Position numbers and translations under genes: made by a program | Assembly (NCBI GenBank): GCA_027035765.1 | Contig: JALVUD010000020.1 | Coordinates: forward strand, 1-33,754 | From: Campylobacteraceae bacterium | GTDB taxonomy: Bacteria > Campylobacterota > Campylobacteria > Campylobacterales > Sulfurovaceae | Reading direction: 5' to 3' | DNA: 33,754 nt | Shown: piece by piece, positions 1-8,331 of the stretch | Position numbering within the stretch: the first letter of the stretch is position 1 | How the letters are laid out: each line of letters begins with the position of its first letter | Notes under the pieces: model-generated | Seen by the model: only the letters and a program-made list of their open reading frames with translations | The model's database searches: none | What the model was told of the DNA's origin: nothing

Positions 1-1819
1 GTGCATGGCCAGTGCGGTGATGGGGTACAAGCAAAGTTTCGGCAGCGACGGCCCTCCGGGCTGCTACGAAGATTTTAGCCACGCGGAAGTCATCATGCTC
101 ATCGGCGCCAACATCGCCGACAACCACCCGATCCTCAAGCTCCACATCGCTAGAAACAAGCAGGTCCGGGGCAAAAAGCCCACGATCATCGTCGTCGACC
201 CCCGCCATAGCAAAACCGCTAACATGGCCGACGTGTACCTGCCCATCAAACCCCGCACCGACCTGGCGCTGATCAACGGGCTGTGCTACATCATCTGGGA
301 GCAGGGGTGGATGGACGAAAAATTTATTAATGAGCGCACCGTCGGCTACAAAGAGTTCATCAAAAAGATCCAGAAATACCCACCCCAGGAAGTGGCCCAC
401 ATCACCGGCATCGACGTCAAGACCCTCTACGAAGTGGCCCGCCTCTACGCCGGGGCCGACGCGGCCATGAGCGCCTGGACGATGGGAGTGAACCAATCGG
501 CCATGGGAACCGACACCGTCAGTGCCATCGTGAATTTAGCCCTGATGACCGGAAACCTGGGCAAACCCGGCGGGGCGCCCATGAGTATCACGGGACAGTG
601 CAACGCCATGGGGACCCGTGAGAGCGGCTTCACCAGCTCCATACCGGGCTACCGGGATTTCAAAAACCCTGCCGATCGAGCCGAATACGCCCGCATCGTG
701 GGCGTGCCCGAAGAGCTGGTTCCGCGTGAACGGGGCTACGCCTACCCCCAGATCATCGAAGCGATCGAACGGGGCGAGATCAAAGCCCTCTGGGTCGTCG
801 CCACCAACCCGCTGGTGAGCTATCCCGACCAGCCGCGGCTGCGCAAAGCCCTGGCCAAGCTGGAGATGCTGGTGGTGCAGGATAGCTTCATGAGCGACAC
901 CGCCGAGCTGGCCGACGTGCTCTTCGGTGCTGCCACCTGGAGCGAAAAGACCGGCACCTACACCAACAGCGAGCGCCGCTGCAACCTGGCCAAAAAGTCG
1001 GTCCCCAATTACAAAGACTCCAAAAGCGACTTCGAGATCGTCCTGGAGTTTTCCAAATATTTCGAGGGCAAACACGACCTGCTCTTCAAAGGATGGAGCA
1101 AACCCGAAGACGCCTTCGAGGAGTGGAAAAAAGTGAGCAAAGGGCGGCTTTGTGACTACAGCGGCATGAGCTACGAAAAGATCGAAAAACTCGGCGGCAT
1201 CCAGTGGCCCTGCAACGAGGAGCACCCCGAAGGCACACCCCGCCTCTACACCACCGACATGCCGACCCGAAACCCCGAGGGCAAACCCAAGTTCGTCTTC
1301 GCCGAGTGGCAGCCGATGAAGGAGGATATCTGCACCGCCTTCCCGATGATCCTCAACACCGGCCGCACCGTGGAGCAGTTCCACACCCGCACCAAGACCG
1401 GCACCATCAAAATCCTCGACGACCTGGCCCCCGAAGCGTGGGTGGAGCTAAGCCCCAAAGATGCCGAGAAGCTGCAGGTCCAAAGCGGCGACCGCATCGC
1501 GCTGAGCTCCCCCCGAGGCAGAGTGGAAAACGTCATCGTCCGTGTCACCGAAGCGGTCCGCGAAGGGACGATCTTCGTCCCTTTCCACTTCAACACCCAG
1601 CTGGTCAATGAGCTGACCCAGTCGCTCTTCGACCCCAAGTCTTTCGAACCCAACTACAAACAGACCGCCGTGCAGCTGCACAGCGAAAAAGTGCCCGAAG
1701 GGATCGTGTTGAAAGAGGAGGAGATCGCCGGTGCCTTGTCCCACCAAAAAGAGCAACGCGTGGAGTTTGGAAAAAGTGAGACAGCAAAAGAAGTGTCAGA
1801 GGAGCGGGGAGCCGACTGA
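1..1819 (+). CDS. NasA-like molybdopterin nitrate reductase, catalytic subunit (5' truncated by window)
   Basis: This is the C-terminal 600-odd residues of a Mo-bisMGD oxidoreductase. The frame is open to the left edge, so the N-terminal 4Fe-4S domain lies outside. The first complete codon (2-4, TGC) gives the context CMASAVMGYK, which matches the molybdenum-ligand cysteine region of Nap/Nas reductases. Other family motifs are PPGCYED, GQCNAMGTRESG, WSEKTGTYTNSERR and LNTGRTVEQFHTRTKTG; the last two resemble assimilatory NasA/NarB more than periplasmic NapA. The end (HFNTQLVNELTQS, then a molybdopterin-dinucleotide-binding fold) is also Nas-like. The expected reaction is nitrate to nitrite in the cytoplasm. 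A formate dehydrogenase-like substrate cannot be excluded, because electron-donor partners would be upstream and are not visible. The family call is sure; the substrate is an inference. Confidence 0.75.
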   Translation, partial: CMASAVMGYKQSFGSDGPPGCYEDFSHAEVIMLIGANIADNHPILKLHIARNKQVRGKKPTIIVVDPRHSKTANMADVYLPIKPRTDLALINGLCYIIWEQGWMDEKFINERTVGYKEFIKKIQKYPPQEVAHITGIDVKTLYEVARLYAGADAAMSAWTMGVNQSAMGTDTVSAIVNLALMTGNLGKPGGAPMSITGQCNAMGTRESGFTSSIPGYRDFKNPADRAEYARIVGVPEELVPRERGYAYPQIIEAIERGEIKALWVVATNPLVSYPDQPRLRKALAKLEMLVVQDSFMSDTAELADVLFGAATWSEKTGTYTNSERRCNLAKKSVPNYKDSKSDFEIVLEFSKYFEGKHDLLFKGWSKPEDAFEEWKKVSKGRLCDYSGMSYEKIEKLGGIQWPCNEEHPEGTPRLYTTDMPTRNPEGKPKFVFAEWQPMKEDICTAFPMILNTGRTVEQFHTRTKTGTIKILDDLAPEAWVELSPKDAEKLQVQSGDRIALSSPRGRVENVIVRVTEAVREGTIFVPFHFNTQLVNELTQSLFDPKSFEPNYKQTAVQLHSEKVPEGIVLKEEEIAGALSHQKEQRVEFGKSETAKEVSEERGAD

Positions 1820-1879
1820 AATGATACTTATAAAAAAGATAAGAGGATCAGGAAAGAAATAGTTAAGAAAAATTCTCGT

Positions 1880-1963
1880 TTAACTTCGGTTATACTTTGG
1901 AGAGCATACTTGCAGCGTCGGCATCCGACCGACAACGCGATACCAACCGACCATCGAATTCAT
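1880..1963 (-). CDS. Possible 27-aa peptide overlapping the end of the EAL gene
   Basis: This short minus-strand frame begins MNSMVGWYRVVGRM and ends at a TAA at 1880-1882. Its ATG overlaps the TGA of the EAL gene as ATGA. A near-perfect Shine-Dalgarno (AAAAGGAGG) lies 5 bases upstream, inside the last codons of that gene. The same CAAAAGGAGG string occurs a second time about 25 bases earlier, so the apparent ribosome site could be chance repetition in a Lys/Glu/Gly-rich tail. No family is recognised. The initiation signal is visible; translation is unproven. Confidence 0.25.
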   Translation of the reverse strand: MNSMVGWYRVVGRMPTLQVCSPKYNRS

Positions 1964-3252
1964 TTTTCCTCCTTTTGAATGGATTCATTCCCTCCTTTTG
2001 AAGGCCCTTCGGGGCCTGAGCCTTCCTCATTTTCTCCAAGCAGTTTTTTTGCTGGAAATGGTTTGGCAAAATAGAATCCCTGCAGATAGTCCACACCCAT
2101 CTTTTGCACAGCTTCATAGACCTCTTTCGACGAGACATGCTCAGCGACGGTCCGAGCCCCAAGATCCCTGGCCATCTGAATGATGTTCCCCACCAGCAGC
2201 TGGGTTTCCGGTGACTGCACTATCCCTTCGAGCAGACTCCCCTCGATCTTGATATACTCGGGTTTGAACTTCAGGATATTCTCCATACTTGAATACCCTG
2301 AACCGAAATCATCCACCGCAATGGAACACCCCAATCTTCTGACCTCCTGGAGAAAAGTGTCGACGATGTCAAAATCTTCGATGAAGTCAGTCTCGAGGAT
2401 CTCGAAGACGATTCGTTCCGGATGAGGAAATTCCCGGATTTTATGGTTGAGATAACGACGAAAACGGCGATCGGCGATATCTTCATAGCTCAGATTGAGG
2501 GAGAATCCGTAAGGAAGCGTGGAGAAGATTCCTAGAGCTTTTTCGATCATCAACTCCATCAACCCCTCATACAGATGGATACTTTTGGCGGTTTTCAGCA
2601 AAGGATAGATGGAGTAGATCTCACCGCTCTGAGGGTCCGAGATCCGCATCAGACACTCATACCCGACTGTCTCGCCCAATGCCGCACTGACGATCGGTTG
2701 AGCGTACACCTCCACACTTCCGTAACGGATCGCCCGTTTGAGCAGGACCACCTCCGAGATAAGCTGTTGCTTCTCTTCATCTTTATACGTCAAACTCAGG
2801 ATGTCCAGGTTGATATCGAGAATCTTATTCAGCGCATTGAGCTCTTGCGTATATCCTTGCCCCAGAAGCAGGTCTCCTAGAACCTCTCTGACATAACTGA
2901 AGGCTGCATTGACATAGTGCGACGGCAACCCGATCCTGACATGGATCTCACTCACCCCGGCCAGCCAATGGAAATAACGCTCGTCATATTCTCCGGCCAC
3001 CAGGGCTATGAACCAGCGACGGATCCCCCGTCGGTGGCGCTGCAGGATCTCCGCGTTGCGCAAAAAAGCCTTGGCGTGGGCGAAAGAGAAGATGAATTCG
3101 TAAAAACCCGGGATGATCCGATCCAGATATTCGTCAAAAAGTGGACGCAATTCTTTGAGATGCGCAGCATCCTTCTCATCAAAACGGTAATGACGGAGTA
3201 TCGTAGCAATATCGTGCTGTTGAAGTTTTTGTGCCGCCTTCGCTCCACTCAT
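1960..3252 (-). CDS. Globin-coupled sensor EAL-domain c-di-GMP phosphodiesterase
   Basis: A 430-aa cytoplasmic signalling protein. Residues about 20-155 look like a protoglobin/globin-coupled sensor; His104 in EIHVRIGLPSHY sits where the proximal haem ligand of this family lies. Residues about 170-400 form an EAL domain: E199 (ECL variant of EAL), N253, E287, the pair D314-D315 in DDFGSGYS, K335 and E371 are all present, so hydrolysis of c-di-GMP to pGpG is expected. There is no GGDEF domain. The last 25 residues are low-complexity (EEGSGPEGPSKGG). An oxygen- or NO-dependent switch would fit beside respiratory genes, but that is inference. The gene is monocistronic apart from the tiny overlapping frame at its end. 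GGGTGG precedes the chosen ATG. Confidence 0.88.
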   Translation of the reverse strand: MSGAKAAQKLQQHDIATILRHYRFDEKDAAHLKELRPLFDEYLDRIIPGFYEFIFSFAHAKAFLRNAEILQRHRRGIRRWFIALVAGEYDERYFHWLAGVSEIHVRIGLPSHYVNAAFSYVREVLGDLLLGQGYTQELNALNKILDINLDILSLTYKDEEKQQLISEVVLLKRAIRYGSVEVYAQPIVSAALGETVGYECLMRISDPQSGEIYSIYPLLKTAKSIHLYEGLMELMIEKALGIFSTLPYGFSLNLSYEDIADRRFRRYLNHKIREFPHPERIVFEILETDFIEDFDIVDTFLQEVRRLGCSIAVDDFGSGYSSMENILKFKPEYIKIEGSLLEGIVQSPETQLLVGNIIQMARDLGARTVAEHVSSKEVYEAVQKMGVDYLQGFYFAKPFPAKKLLGENEEGSGPEGPSKGGNESIQKEEK

Positions 3253-3409
3253 TTTCCACCCTGTTTAAAAAAGATAATCGAAATATTGTAATGAAAAATA
3301 CCTGAATACAATTGAAAAGAATCTAACTGTCACTAAAAGATTTAAAGTAATGAGATTTCATGGTGAAGGCACCGCAGCCACGGAAGGCTCCGGCGGAGGA
3401 AAAGAGAGA

Positions 3410-3799
3410 TTAACGCTTGGAGAACTGGGGGCTTCTTCTCGCTTTTTTCTTTCCGTATTTTTTCCGCTCGACGACACGGGCATCGCGGGTGAGCAGACCC
3501 ATGGGCTTGAGGATAGCCCGGAAAGCGGGCTCATACTCGACCAGGGCTTTGGAGATACCGTGCTTGAGAGCGTCAGCCTGGGCGCTGTAGCCGCCGCCGA
3601 GGGTCGTCGCCTTGACAGTGACCGCTTCGAGCTGCTTGGTGGCTTCCAGGGGGAGACGCACCTTCATCTTCAGCGTCTCGTGGCCGCCCAGCCACTCGTC
3701 CAGGCTCTTGCCGTTGACGATGATACCGCCGTTGCCGGGAGTCAGCCAGACTTTGGCGATTGCCGTTTTTCTTTTACCGGTTGCGTAAACTGTCGCCAT
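3410..3799 (-). CDS. rpsI: 30S ribosomal protein S9
   Basis: A full-length S9 of 129 aa. It starts [19 protein letters not shown], has the [19 protein letters not shown] core and ends in the basic tail [12 protein letters not shown] that reaches the P-site tRNA in the small subunit. The start follows the rplM stop by one base (TAA-G-ATG), with GGAAAG as ribosome site inside the end of rplM, so the two are translated together as in most bacteria. Confidence 0.98.
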   Translation of the reverse strand: MATVYATGKRKTAIAKVWLTPGNGGIIVNGKSLDEWLGGHETLKMKVRLPLEATKQLEAVTVKATTLGGGYSAQADALKHGISKALVEYEPAFRAILKPMGLLTRDARVVERKKYGKKKARRSPQFSKR

Positions 3800-3800
3800 C

Positions 3801-4226
3801 TTACTTTCCTTTGTTCAGTTGTGCAGTATGGGGATGCTCGGCGCCTTCGTAGACTTTGAGCTTCTTGAGCATCTGACGTCCCAGCTTGGTCTTGGGCAGC
3901 ATGCCGCGGACCGCCAGGCGATAGAGCTTTTCGGTGTTGTTTTCCAGCATATCGGAGAGCTTGTTGCTCTTGGTGCTTCCGAAGTATCCGCTGTGGCGGA
4001 AATACTCTTTGTCCTCCAGCTTGTTCCCGCTGAAGACCGCCTTTTTGGCGTTGATGATGACGACGTAATCTCCGCAGTCGACATTGGGGGTGAAAGAGGG
4101 CTTGTGCTTGCCCCGCAGGTAGGTGGCGGCTTCAGTGAGGATGCGGCCGAAAGTCTTGCCTTCCGCATCGATCAGAATCCAGTTCCGCTCCACCTCATGA
4201 GGCTTGACGACTTTTGTCATTTTCAT
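3801..4226 (-). CDS. rplM: 50S ribosomal protein L13
   Basis: A full-length L13 of 141 aa with hallmark stretches [30 protein letters not shown] and [20 protein letters not shown]. It is the first gene of the rplM-rpsI operon. The ATG follows AAGGAAA at 7 bases. A TATAAT hexamer lies about 50 bases upstream (4275-4280, minus strand). Confidence 0.98.
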   Translation of the reverse strand: MKMTKVVKPHEVERNWILIDAEGKTFGRILTEAATYLRGKHKPSFTPNVDCGDYVVIINAKKAVFSGNKLEDKEYFRHSGYFGSTKSNKLSDMLENNTEKLYRLAVRGMLPKTKLGRQMLKKLKVYEGAEHPHTAQLNKGK

Positions 4227-4274
4227 GATCGTTTCCTTGTATGATTTCCACGGTCGAACCGTTTGGTAAGCGGG

Positions 4275-4280
4275 ATTATA
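4275..4280 (-). promoter_or_regulatory. Candidate -10 box of rplM-rpsI
   Basis: A perfect TATAAT on the minus strand, 49 bases upstream of the rplM ATG, with A/T-rich sequence further upstream. No clear -35 is visible, which is usual for sigma-70 promoters in this phylum. Confidence 0.5.
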
Positions 4281-4333
4281 GGGAGTTATCCTTAAAAAGC
4301 ACTGAATTTAAAATAAATTTAAGCAAACAGTTC

Positions 4334-4389
4334 CTCACTCCTCACTCCTCACTCCTCACTCCTCACTCCTCACTCCTCACTCCTCACTC
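4334..4389. repeat. Heptanucleotide tandem repeat, 8 copies of CTCACTC
   Basis: Eight perfect copies of a 7-bp unit lie between rplM and addA and form the last codons and stop of addA. On the minus strand (GAGTGAG units) every frame meets a TGA within three units. The strict 7-bp period also occurs in different sequence at 8281-8308 and 19428-19448, and as a two-copy run at 20248-20261. Confidence 0.95.
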
Positions 4390-7117
4390 TCTCCATCTCC
4401 ACCCCGCTCTCCGTCAGATAGACCAGCACCCCGGAGGCGGGACGTCCCAGGATCTCTTCCACTGCCCGGACATAGCGGCCCACCTGCTTGCGATGTTTTT
4501 CGGCGAACTTTCGGGAGCTCTTGTAGTCCACCACCATCGCCCGGTCGGGAAACTCCAGCAGCAGATCGAGCTGCAGCAGCTCTCCCTGCCAGGCCAGGGG
4601 CTGCTCCCGCCGGATCAGCGCGCCGTCGATCAGCGCCAGAAAATCACGGTCTTTTAACAAAGCACCGATGCGCCTTCCGATCTCGTCGATCCCCTCGTCG
4701 TGCAGAAGGGCCCCGAACCGGTTGTGCACCGCATCCATCGCCTGCGGCAGGGCTCCCAGGTCGAAAGATTCCAGCATCTCCAGGGCATAGTGCATCGCCG
4801 TTCCGAAGAGGATCGCCCGATAGTCGAGGCCTTCCCCCTCCTCTTCCTCATTCTCCGGCAGCTCCTGGTGCCCGTAGGCGCTCAGCACCACCGACGGGGC
4901 TGCCGGACTCTCCACCGGGTGCTCTCGATTCTCCTGCACCGTGATCTCCCCTTTGACAAAGGGAACCATCTCCAGGGGCTCAAAAAGCGACTGCTCCGGC
5001 TTCTTCAGGACGATCATCCCCTCCACCGCCCGGGTCAGGGCCACATAGAGCAGATTGAGCCGATCTTTTTCGGCCGCCGCCTTGCGCTCCTCCAAAATCC
5101 GGGCATAGTCGTCGTCGAAGCGCTCCCGTCCCCTGATCCGGTAGTAGAAACGCTCGATATGCAGGTTTTCGCCATACTCGGGGATGAGCGGATCCCGTTC
5201 GCTGCTGCCTCTGCCGCTGCGATCCGCGACGATGACATAGTCAAACTCCAGCCCCTTGGAGCCGTGGATCGTCAGGATCCTGGCCCCCCGGAGGGTATCG
5301 GCCGCCACCGCGATCCGGGAGCTTTCGAACTCCTCCAGAAACTCATCCAACCGCTCGAAGCCGGCAGCGAACTCCAGGAGTTTGAGCAGATTGGGATCGT
5401 TGTCAAAGACCTGGTAGCTCTCCATCAGTCGGTGCAGCACCTCCACCGGCGCCATCCAGGGACGGTACCAGCTCAGTTCGGGAGGGGTCTCGTGGCCGCT
5501 GCGGTGCAGCAGAGCCGCCGCATCCAGCCGCTCTCCCCGGTAGAGATGCTCCGCCATCCGCACCAGGGCCGCCACCTGGGGCAGGCTCCGCAGGGAGGAG
5601 CTGGTCTGGAGTACCGAGGGAATCCCCACCCCGGTGCAGCGCTCCTGGAGCTCCTTGCCCTCCTTGTTGGTCGCCACCAGAAAGGCGATCCGCTCCGGCG
5701 CGATCCCTCGGTCGATGAGCCGCTGCGCCTGAGCGACGGCTTCAGGCAGGGGCTCCTCCGCCTCCAGCACCTCCACATACCCCTCCGCCTCAGCGTGGGG
5801 GATCTGGGGGCGATAGCCCGGCATTCGCTCGGCGAACCACCGATTGACGCTCTCGACAATATGACGGGCGCTGCGGTAGTTGTACTCCAACGCCTCGACG
5901 GGGATGCCGTAGGCCCGGGCCACCCGGTCAAAGAGCTCCTCCACCCCGCCCCGGAAGCGATAGAGCGACTGCTTGGTATCGCCGACATAGAAGAAGCTGC
6001 GGATCTCCTGCTGCCCCTTCCCGGCAAAGATCTCGTCGATGAGCGGGCGCAGCAGCAGAAACTGCAACGTAGAAGTATCCTGAAACTCGTCCAGCAGAAT
6101 GTGCCGGAAGCGGCTGTCGAGGCGGAAATAGAGCAGATCCTTCGAGAGGCTCTCATAGAGCAGCCGGTAGGCGAAATAGCCCAGATCGTCGAAATCGAGA
6201 CGACCGCTCCCCCGCGCCCGCTCGATCCGGGTATTGCGATAGTGATCATAGAGCTGCCCCAGCCGCCGCAATACCGCCCGCTCTCTGACCCGGGTCCAGC
6301 GCCCCATCAGTTGCCGGAGCCGCTGATACTCTTGCTCGATCATCGGATCTTTTGGGAGGTATTTGCGGTAGTGGCTGTGCTCCTCGAGGCTCTCTTTGTT
6401 GAAAAAACTTTTGGCGTAGAGCTCCGCCACCGTCATCGGAGCAAAATTCTTGACCGCCGACGCAGAGGCCCCCACCCGCTCTACCCGCGCGTAGAGGGAA
6501 GCCCGGAGCCTCTCGATCTCCGCCTCGATCTTTCCCATCTTTTCCCCTTCGTCCGCGGGAAAATCCGGCAACAGGGGATCCTGGCTGTAGAGCGTGCCCA
6601 GACTCTCGGTCATTCCCTCCACCTTGCGCTTCTCCATCTGGATCGCCAGCTCCACCAGCGTCCCCAGCATCCCCCGGCGCTCCAGCTCCTCCAGGAAAGA
6701 AGCCTCCAGATCCTCCGTTACCTCCTCTTTGACGGTAAAGTCGGGCTCCAGCCCGATCTCCAGCGCCCCCGCCCGCAGCACCGAGACGAAAAAGCTGTCC
6801 AGGGTTACGATATGCGTCGCACTGCGCAGGAAGCGGTGCAGGACCTCCTCCCGGCGCTCCAGCAGCTCCGCTTCGCTCAGCCCCGTCTGCTCCGCCAGGG
6901 CCCGGCGGAAGGGTTGCAGCTTCTCCTCCTCCAGTTTCCGCAGCGAATCCACCACCCGCTGACGCATCTCGGCCGCCGCCTTGTTGGTAAAGGTCGCCGC
7001 CAGGATCGCCGAAGGTGACTCCCCCAGAAAGAGCAGCGCCAGATAACGGACGCTCAAAGAAAAGGTTTTGCCGCTGCCCGCCGATGCGGAGAGGGCCAGA
7101 AAGGGCTGAAATCCCAT
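4370..7117 (-). CDS. addA: AddA: RecB-like helicase-nuclease subunit
   Basis: A 915-aa superfamily-1 helicase of the Helicobacter AddA/RecB-like type, acting with AddB on double-strand ends during recombination repair. The Walker A (SASAGSGKTFSL) is at residues 10-21, motif Ia is ATFTNKAAAEMRQRV, motif II LLDEFQDTSTLQF, motif III GDTKQSLYRFRGG, and later motifs include TIHGSKGLEFDYVIV and LLYVALTRA. The C-terminal nuclease has VVDYKSSRKF, the core of the PD-(D/E)XK site. The ATG at 7117 is chosen over one at 7147 because GGGGAG stands 5 bases before it and the Walker A then sits at the normal distance from the N terminus. The last residues and stop come from the heptanucleotide repeat. Divergent from tsdA. 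Confidence 0.93.
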   Translation of the reverse strand: MGFQPFLALSASAGSGKTFSLSVRYLALLFLGESPSAILAATFTNKAAAEMRQRVVDSLRKLEEEKLQPFRRALAEQTGLSEAELLERREEVLHRFLRSATHIVTLDSFFVSVLRAGALEIGLEPDFTVKEEVTEDLEASFLEELERRGMLGTLVELAIQMEKRKVEGMTESLGTLYSQDPLLPDFPADEGEKMGKIEAEIERLRASLYARVERVGASASAVKNFAPMTVAELYAKSFFNKESLEEHSHYRKYLPKDPMIEQEYQRLRQLMGRWTRVRERAVLRRLGQLYDHYRNTRIERARGSGRLDFDDLGYFAYRLLYESLSKDLLYFRLDSRFRHILLDEFQDTSTLQFLLLRPLIDEIFAGKGQQEIRSFFYVGDTKQSLYRFRGGVEELFDRVARAYGIPVEALEYNYRSARHIVESVNRWFAERMPGYRPQIPHAEAEGYVEVLEAEEPLPEAVAQAQRLIDRGIAPERIAFLVATNKEGKELQERCTGVGIPSVLQTSSSLRSLPQVAALVRMAEHLYRGERLDAAALLHRSGHETPPELSWYRPWMAPVEVLHRLMESYQVFDNDPNLLKLLEFAAGFERLDEFLEEFESSRIAVAADTLRGARILTIHGSKGLEFDYVIVADRSGRGSSERDPLIPEYGENLHIERFYYRIRGRERFDDDYARILEERKAAAEKDRLNLLYVALTRAVEGMIVLKKPEQSLFEPLEMVPFVKGEITVQENREHPVESPAAPSVVLSAYGHQELPENEEEEGEGLDYRAILFGTAMHYALEMLESFDLGALPQAMDAVHNRFGALLHDEGIDEIGRRIGALLKDRDFLALIDGALIRREQPLAWQGELLQLDLLLEFPDRAMVVDYKSSRKFAEKHRKQVGRYVRAVEEILGRPASGVLVYLTESGVEMERVRSEE

Positions 7118-7192
7118 GAAAACTCCCCGGTTTTTTTCTACCACCATTGTACCAAGCCCAACAAAGCATTGAAAAAAGTATCGATTCCCACA

Positions 7193-7221
7193 TTGTAAAT
7201 CTGTGAAAATTTATATAAATA
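7193..7221 (+). promoter_or_regulatory. Candidate promoter of tsdA
   Basis: TTGTAA (7193-7198) is followed after 17 bases by TAAATA within an A/T-rich run (an overlapping TATAAA starts at 7214). It lies about 60 bases before the tsdA start, in the divergent addA-tsdA gap. The hexamers are only partial matches. Confidence 0.35.
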
Positions 7222-7279
7222 TAAGAAAATAGGGGGTAGGATTGAATAGGAAATACCATAACTAAAGAAGGAGAGAAAG

Positions 7280-8233
7280 ATGCAAAAATCCCTCATTATT
7301 GCGGCGCTGGGCTACGCCCTCTGCAGCCTGGGTTTGAATGCGGCTGAGATCCCCGCCGCCCCCCAAAGCTATCCCGAAGGGGAATTGGGGCGAATGGTCA
7401 AACTGGGGGAAGCGATTATGAACCAGACCGATACCCATCCCCTGACCAAAGATCTGGTCGGCAACAAGCTTCAATGTAAAAGCTGCCACCTCAAAGGAGC
7501 CGACGGCAAACCCGGCACCGGCAAAGGGATCGGCACCTTCATCGGCACCGCCACCGCCTTCCCCGCCTATTCCAAACGGGAAAAGACCGTCCAGACCCTT
7601 CAGGATCGGATCAACAACTGCTTCATGCGGAGCATGCACGGCAAACGCCCCATCATCGACACCGAAGCCAGCATCGCCATGGCCGCCTATGTCACCTGGC
7701 TCTCCCAGGGACTCCCGATGAAAATGGATACCAAACGCCCCTGCAGCCCCTATACCAGCGAACGGTGGGCCAAAGCCCAGAAAAAGTTCGCCGCCATCCT
7801 CAAAAAGGCCACCCACGCCAACTACCTCAACGGCAAAAAGCTCTTTGAGGCCAAGTGCGCCGCCTGTCACGGCAAAGACGGCGCCGGCGTGGGAAATTTC
7901 CCTCCCCTTTGGGGCAAGGGCAAAGACGGCAAATGGCTCTCGTATAACACCGGCGCCGGGATGAGCAAGCTCAATAAAGCCGCCGCCTGGATCCAATCCA
8001 ACATGCCGCTCAATCAAGGCGGAAGCCTCAGCGATCAAGAAGCAGCCGACATCGCCCTCTATATCGACGCCCAACCCCGAGCCGATTTCGACCTCAAAAC
8101 CCATCTCCTGCCCAAAGAGCAGATGGGATACTACAACTCCAAAGTCCTCGACGAACACCACAGCGTCCGCAGCAACTTCAAGCAGTTCGGACTCGACATC
8201 GACAAGATCCGGGGCGACAAAATCATCCCCTAA
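7280..8233 (+). CDS. tsdA: TsdA-like dihaem cytochrome c (thiosulfate dehydrogenase)
   Basis: A 317-aa periplasmic protein. A signal peptide (about residues 1-22) precedes two c-type haem motifs, CKSCH (66-70) and CAACH (193-197). Between them C114 in RINNCFMRSMHGK matches the unusual cysteine axial ligand of haem 1 in TsdA, followed by the TsdA-like EASIAMAAYVTWLS. M242 (SNMPLNQGGSLSDQEAADIALYID) is a plausible ligand of haem 2. TsdA oxidises two thiosulfates to tetrathionate, or does the reverse. The ribosome site GAAGGAGA precedes the ATG. It is a single gene set between addA and addB, so no electron partner is adjacent. A SoxA-like or generic dihaem cytochrome is the alternative. Confidence 0.8.
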   Translation: MQKSLIIAALGYALCSLGLNAAEIPAAPQSYPEGELGRMVKLGEAIMNQTDTHPLTKDLVGNKLQCKSCHLKGADGKPGTGKGIGTFIGTATAFPAYSKREKTVQTLQDRINNCFMRSMHGKRPIIDTEASIAMAAYVTWLSQGLPMKMDTKRPCSPYTSERWAKAQKKFAAILKKATHANYLNGKKLFEAKCAACHGKDGAGVGNFPPLWGKGKDGKWLSYNTGAGMSKLNKAAAWIQSNMPLNQGGSLSDQEAADIALYIDAQPRADFDLKTHLLPKEQMGYYNSKVLDEHHSVRSNFKQFGLDIDKIRGDKIIP

Positions 8234-8280
8234 GCCTCACCGGCGGGGGCTCCCTTTCCGATCACTCCCCAATCCATCAT

Positions 8281-8308
8281 CCAAAATCCAAAATCCAAAA
8301 TCCAAAAT
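8281..8308. repeat. Heptanucleotide tandem repeat, 4 copies of CCAAAAT
   Basis: Four perfect copies sit in the convergent gap between tsdA and addB, flanked by degenerate related sequence (AATCCATCAT before, CTTCCATCCTCCATCC after). The period matches the arrays at 4334 and 19428 but the unit differs. A weak hairpin just after the tsdA stop (8232-8250) might end transcription. Confidence 0.9.
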
Positions 8309-8331
8309 CCTCAATCTTCCATCCTCCATCC

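Noticed and set aside
2003-2018. Terminator hairpin AGGCCC-TTCG-GGGCCT
   Set aside because: It lies inside the coding end of the EAL gene (GPEGP codons) and no T-run follows.
4334-4389. Phase-variable switch of addA
   Set aside because: A stop occurs in every frame within the repeat and all catalytic regions lie upstream of it, so slippage would change only a few final residues.
4700-7018. A 772-codon open frame on the plus strand opposite addA
   Set aside because: It is the antisense shadow of a clearly conserved helicase in GC-rich DNA; its text is rich in Pro, Arg, His and Gln and has no motif.
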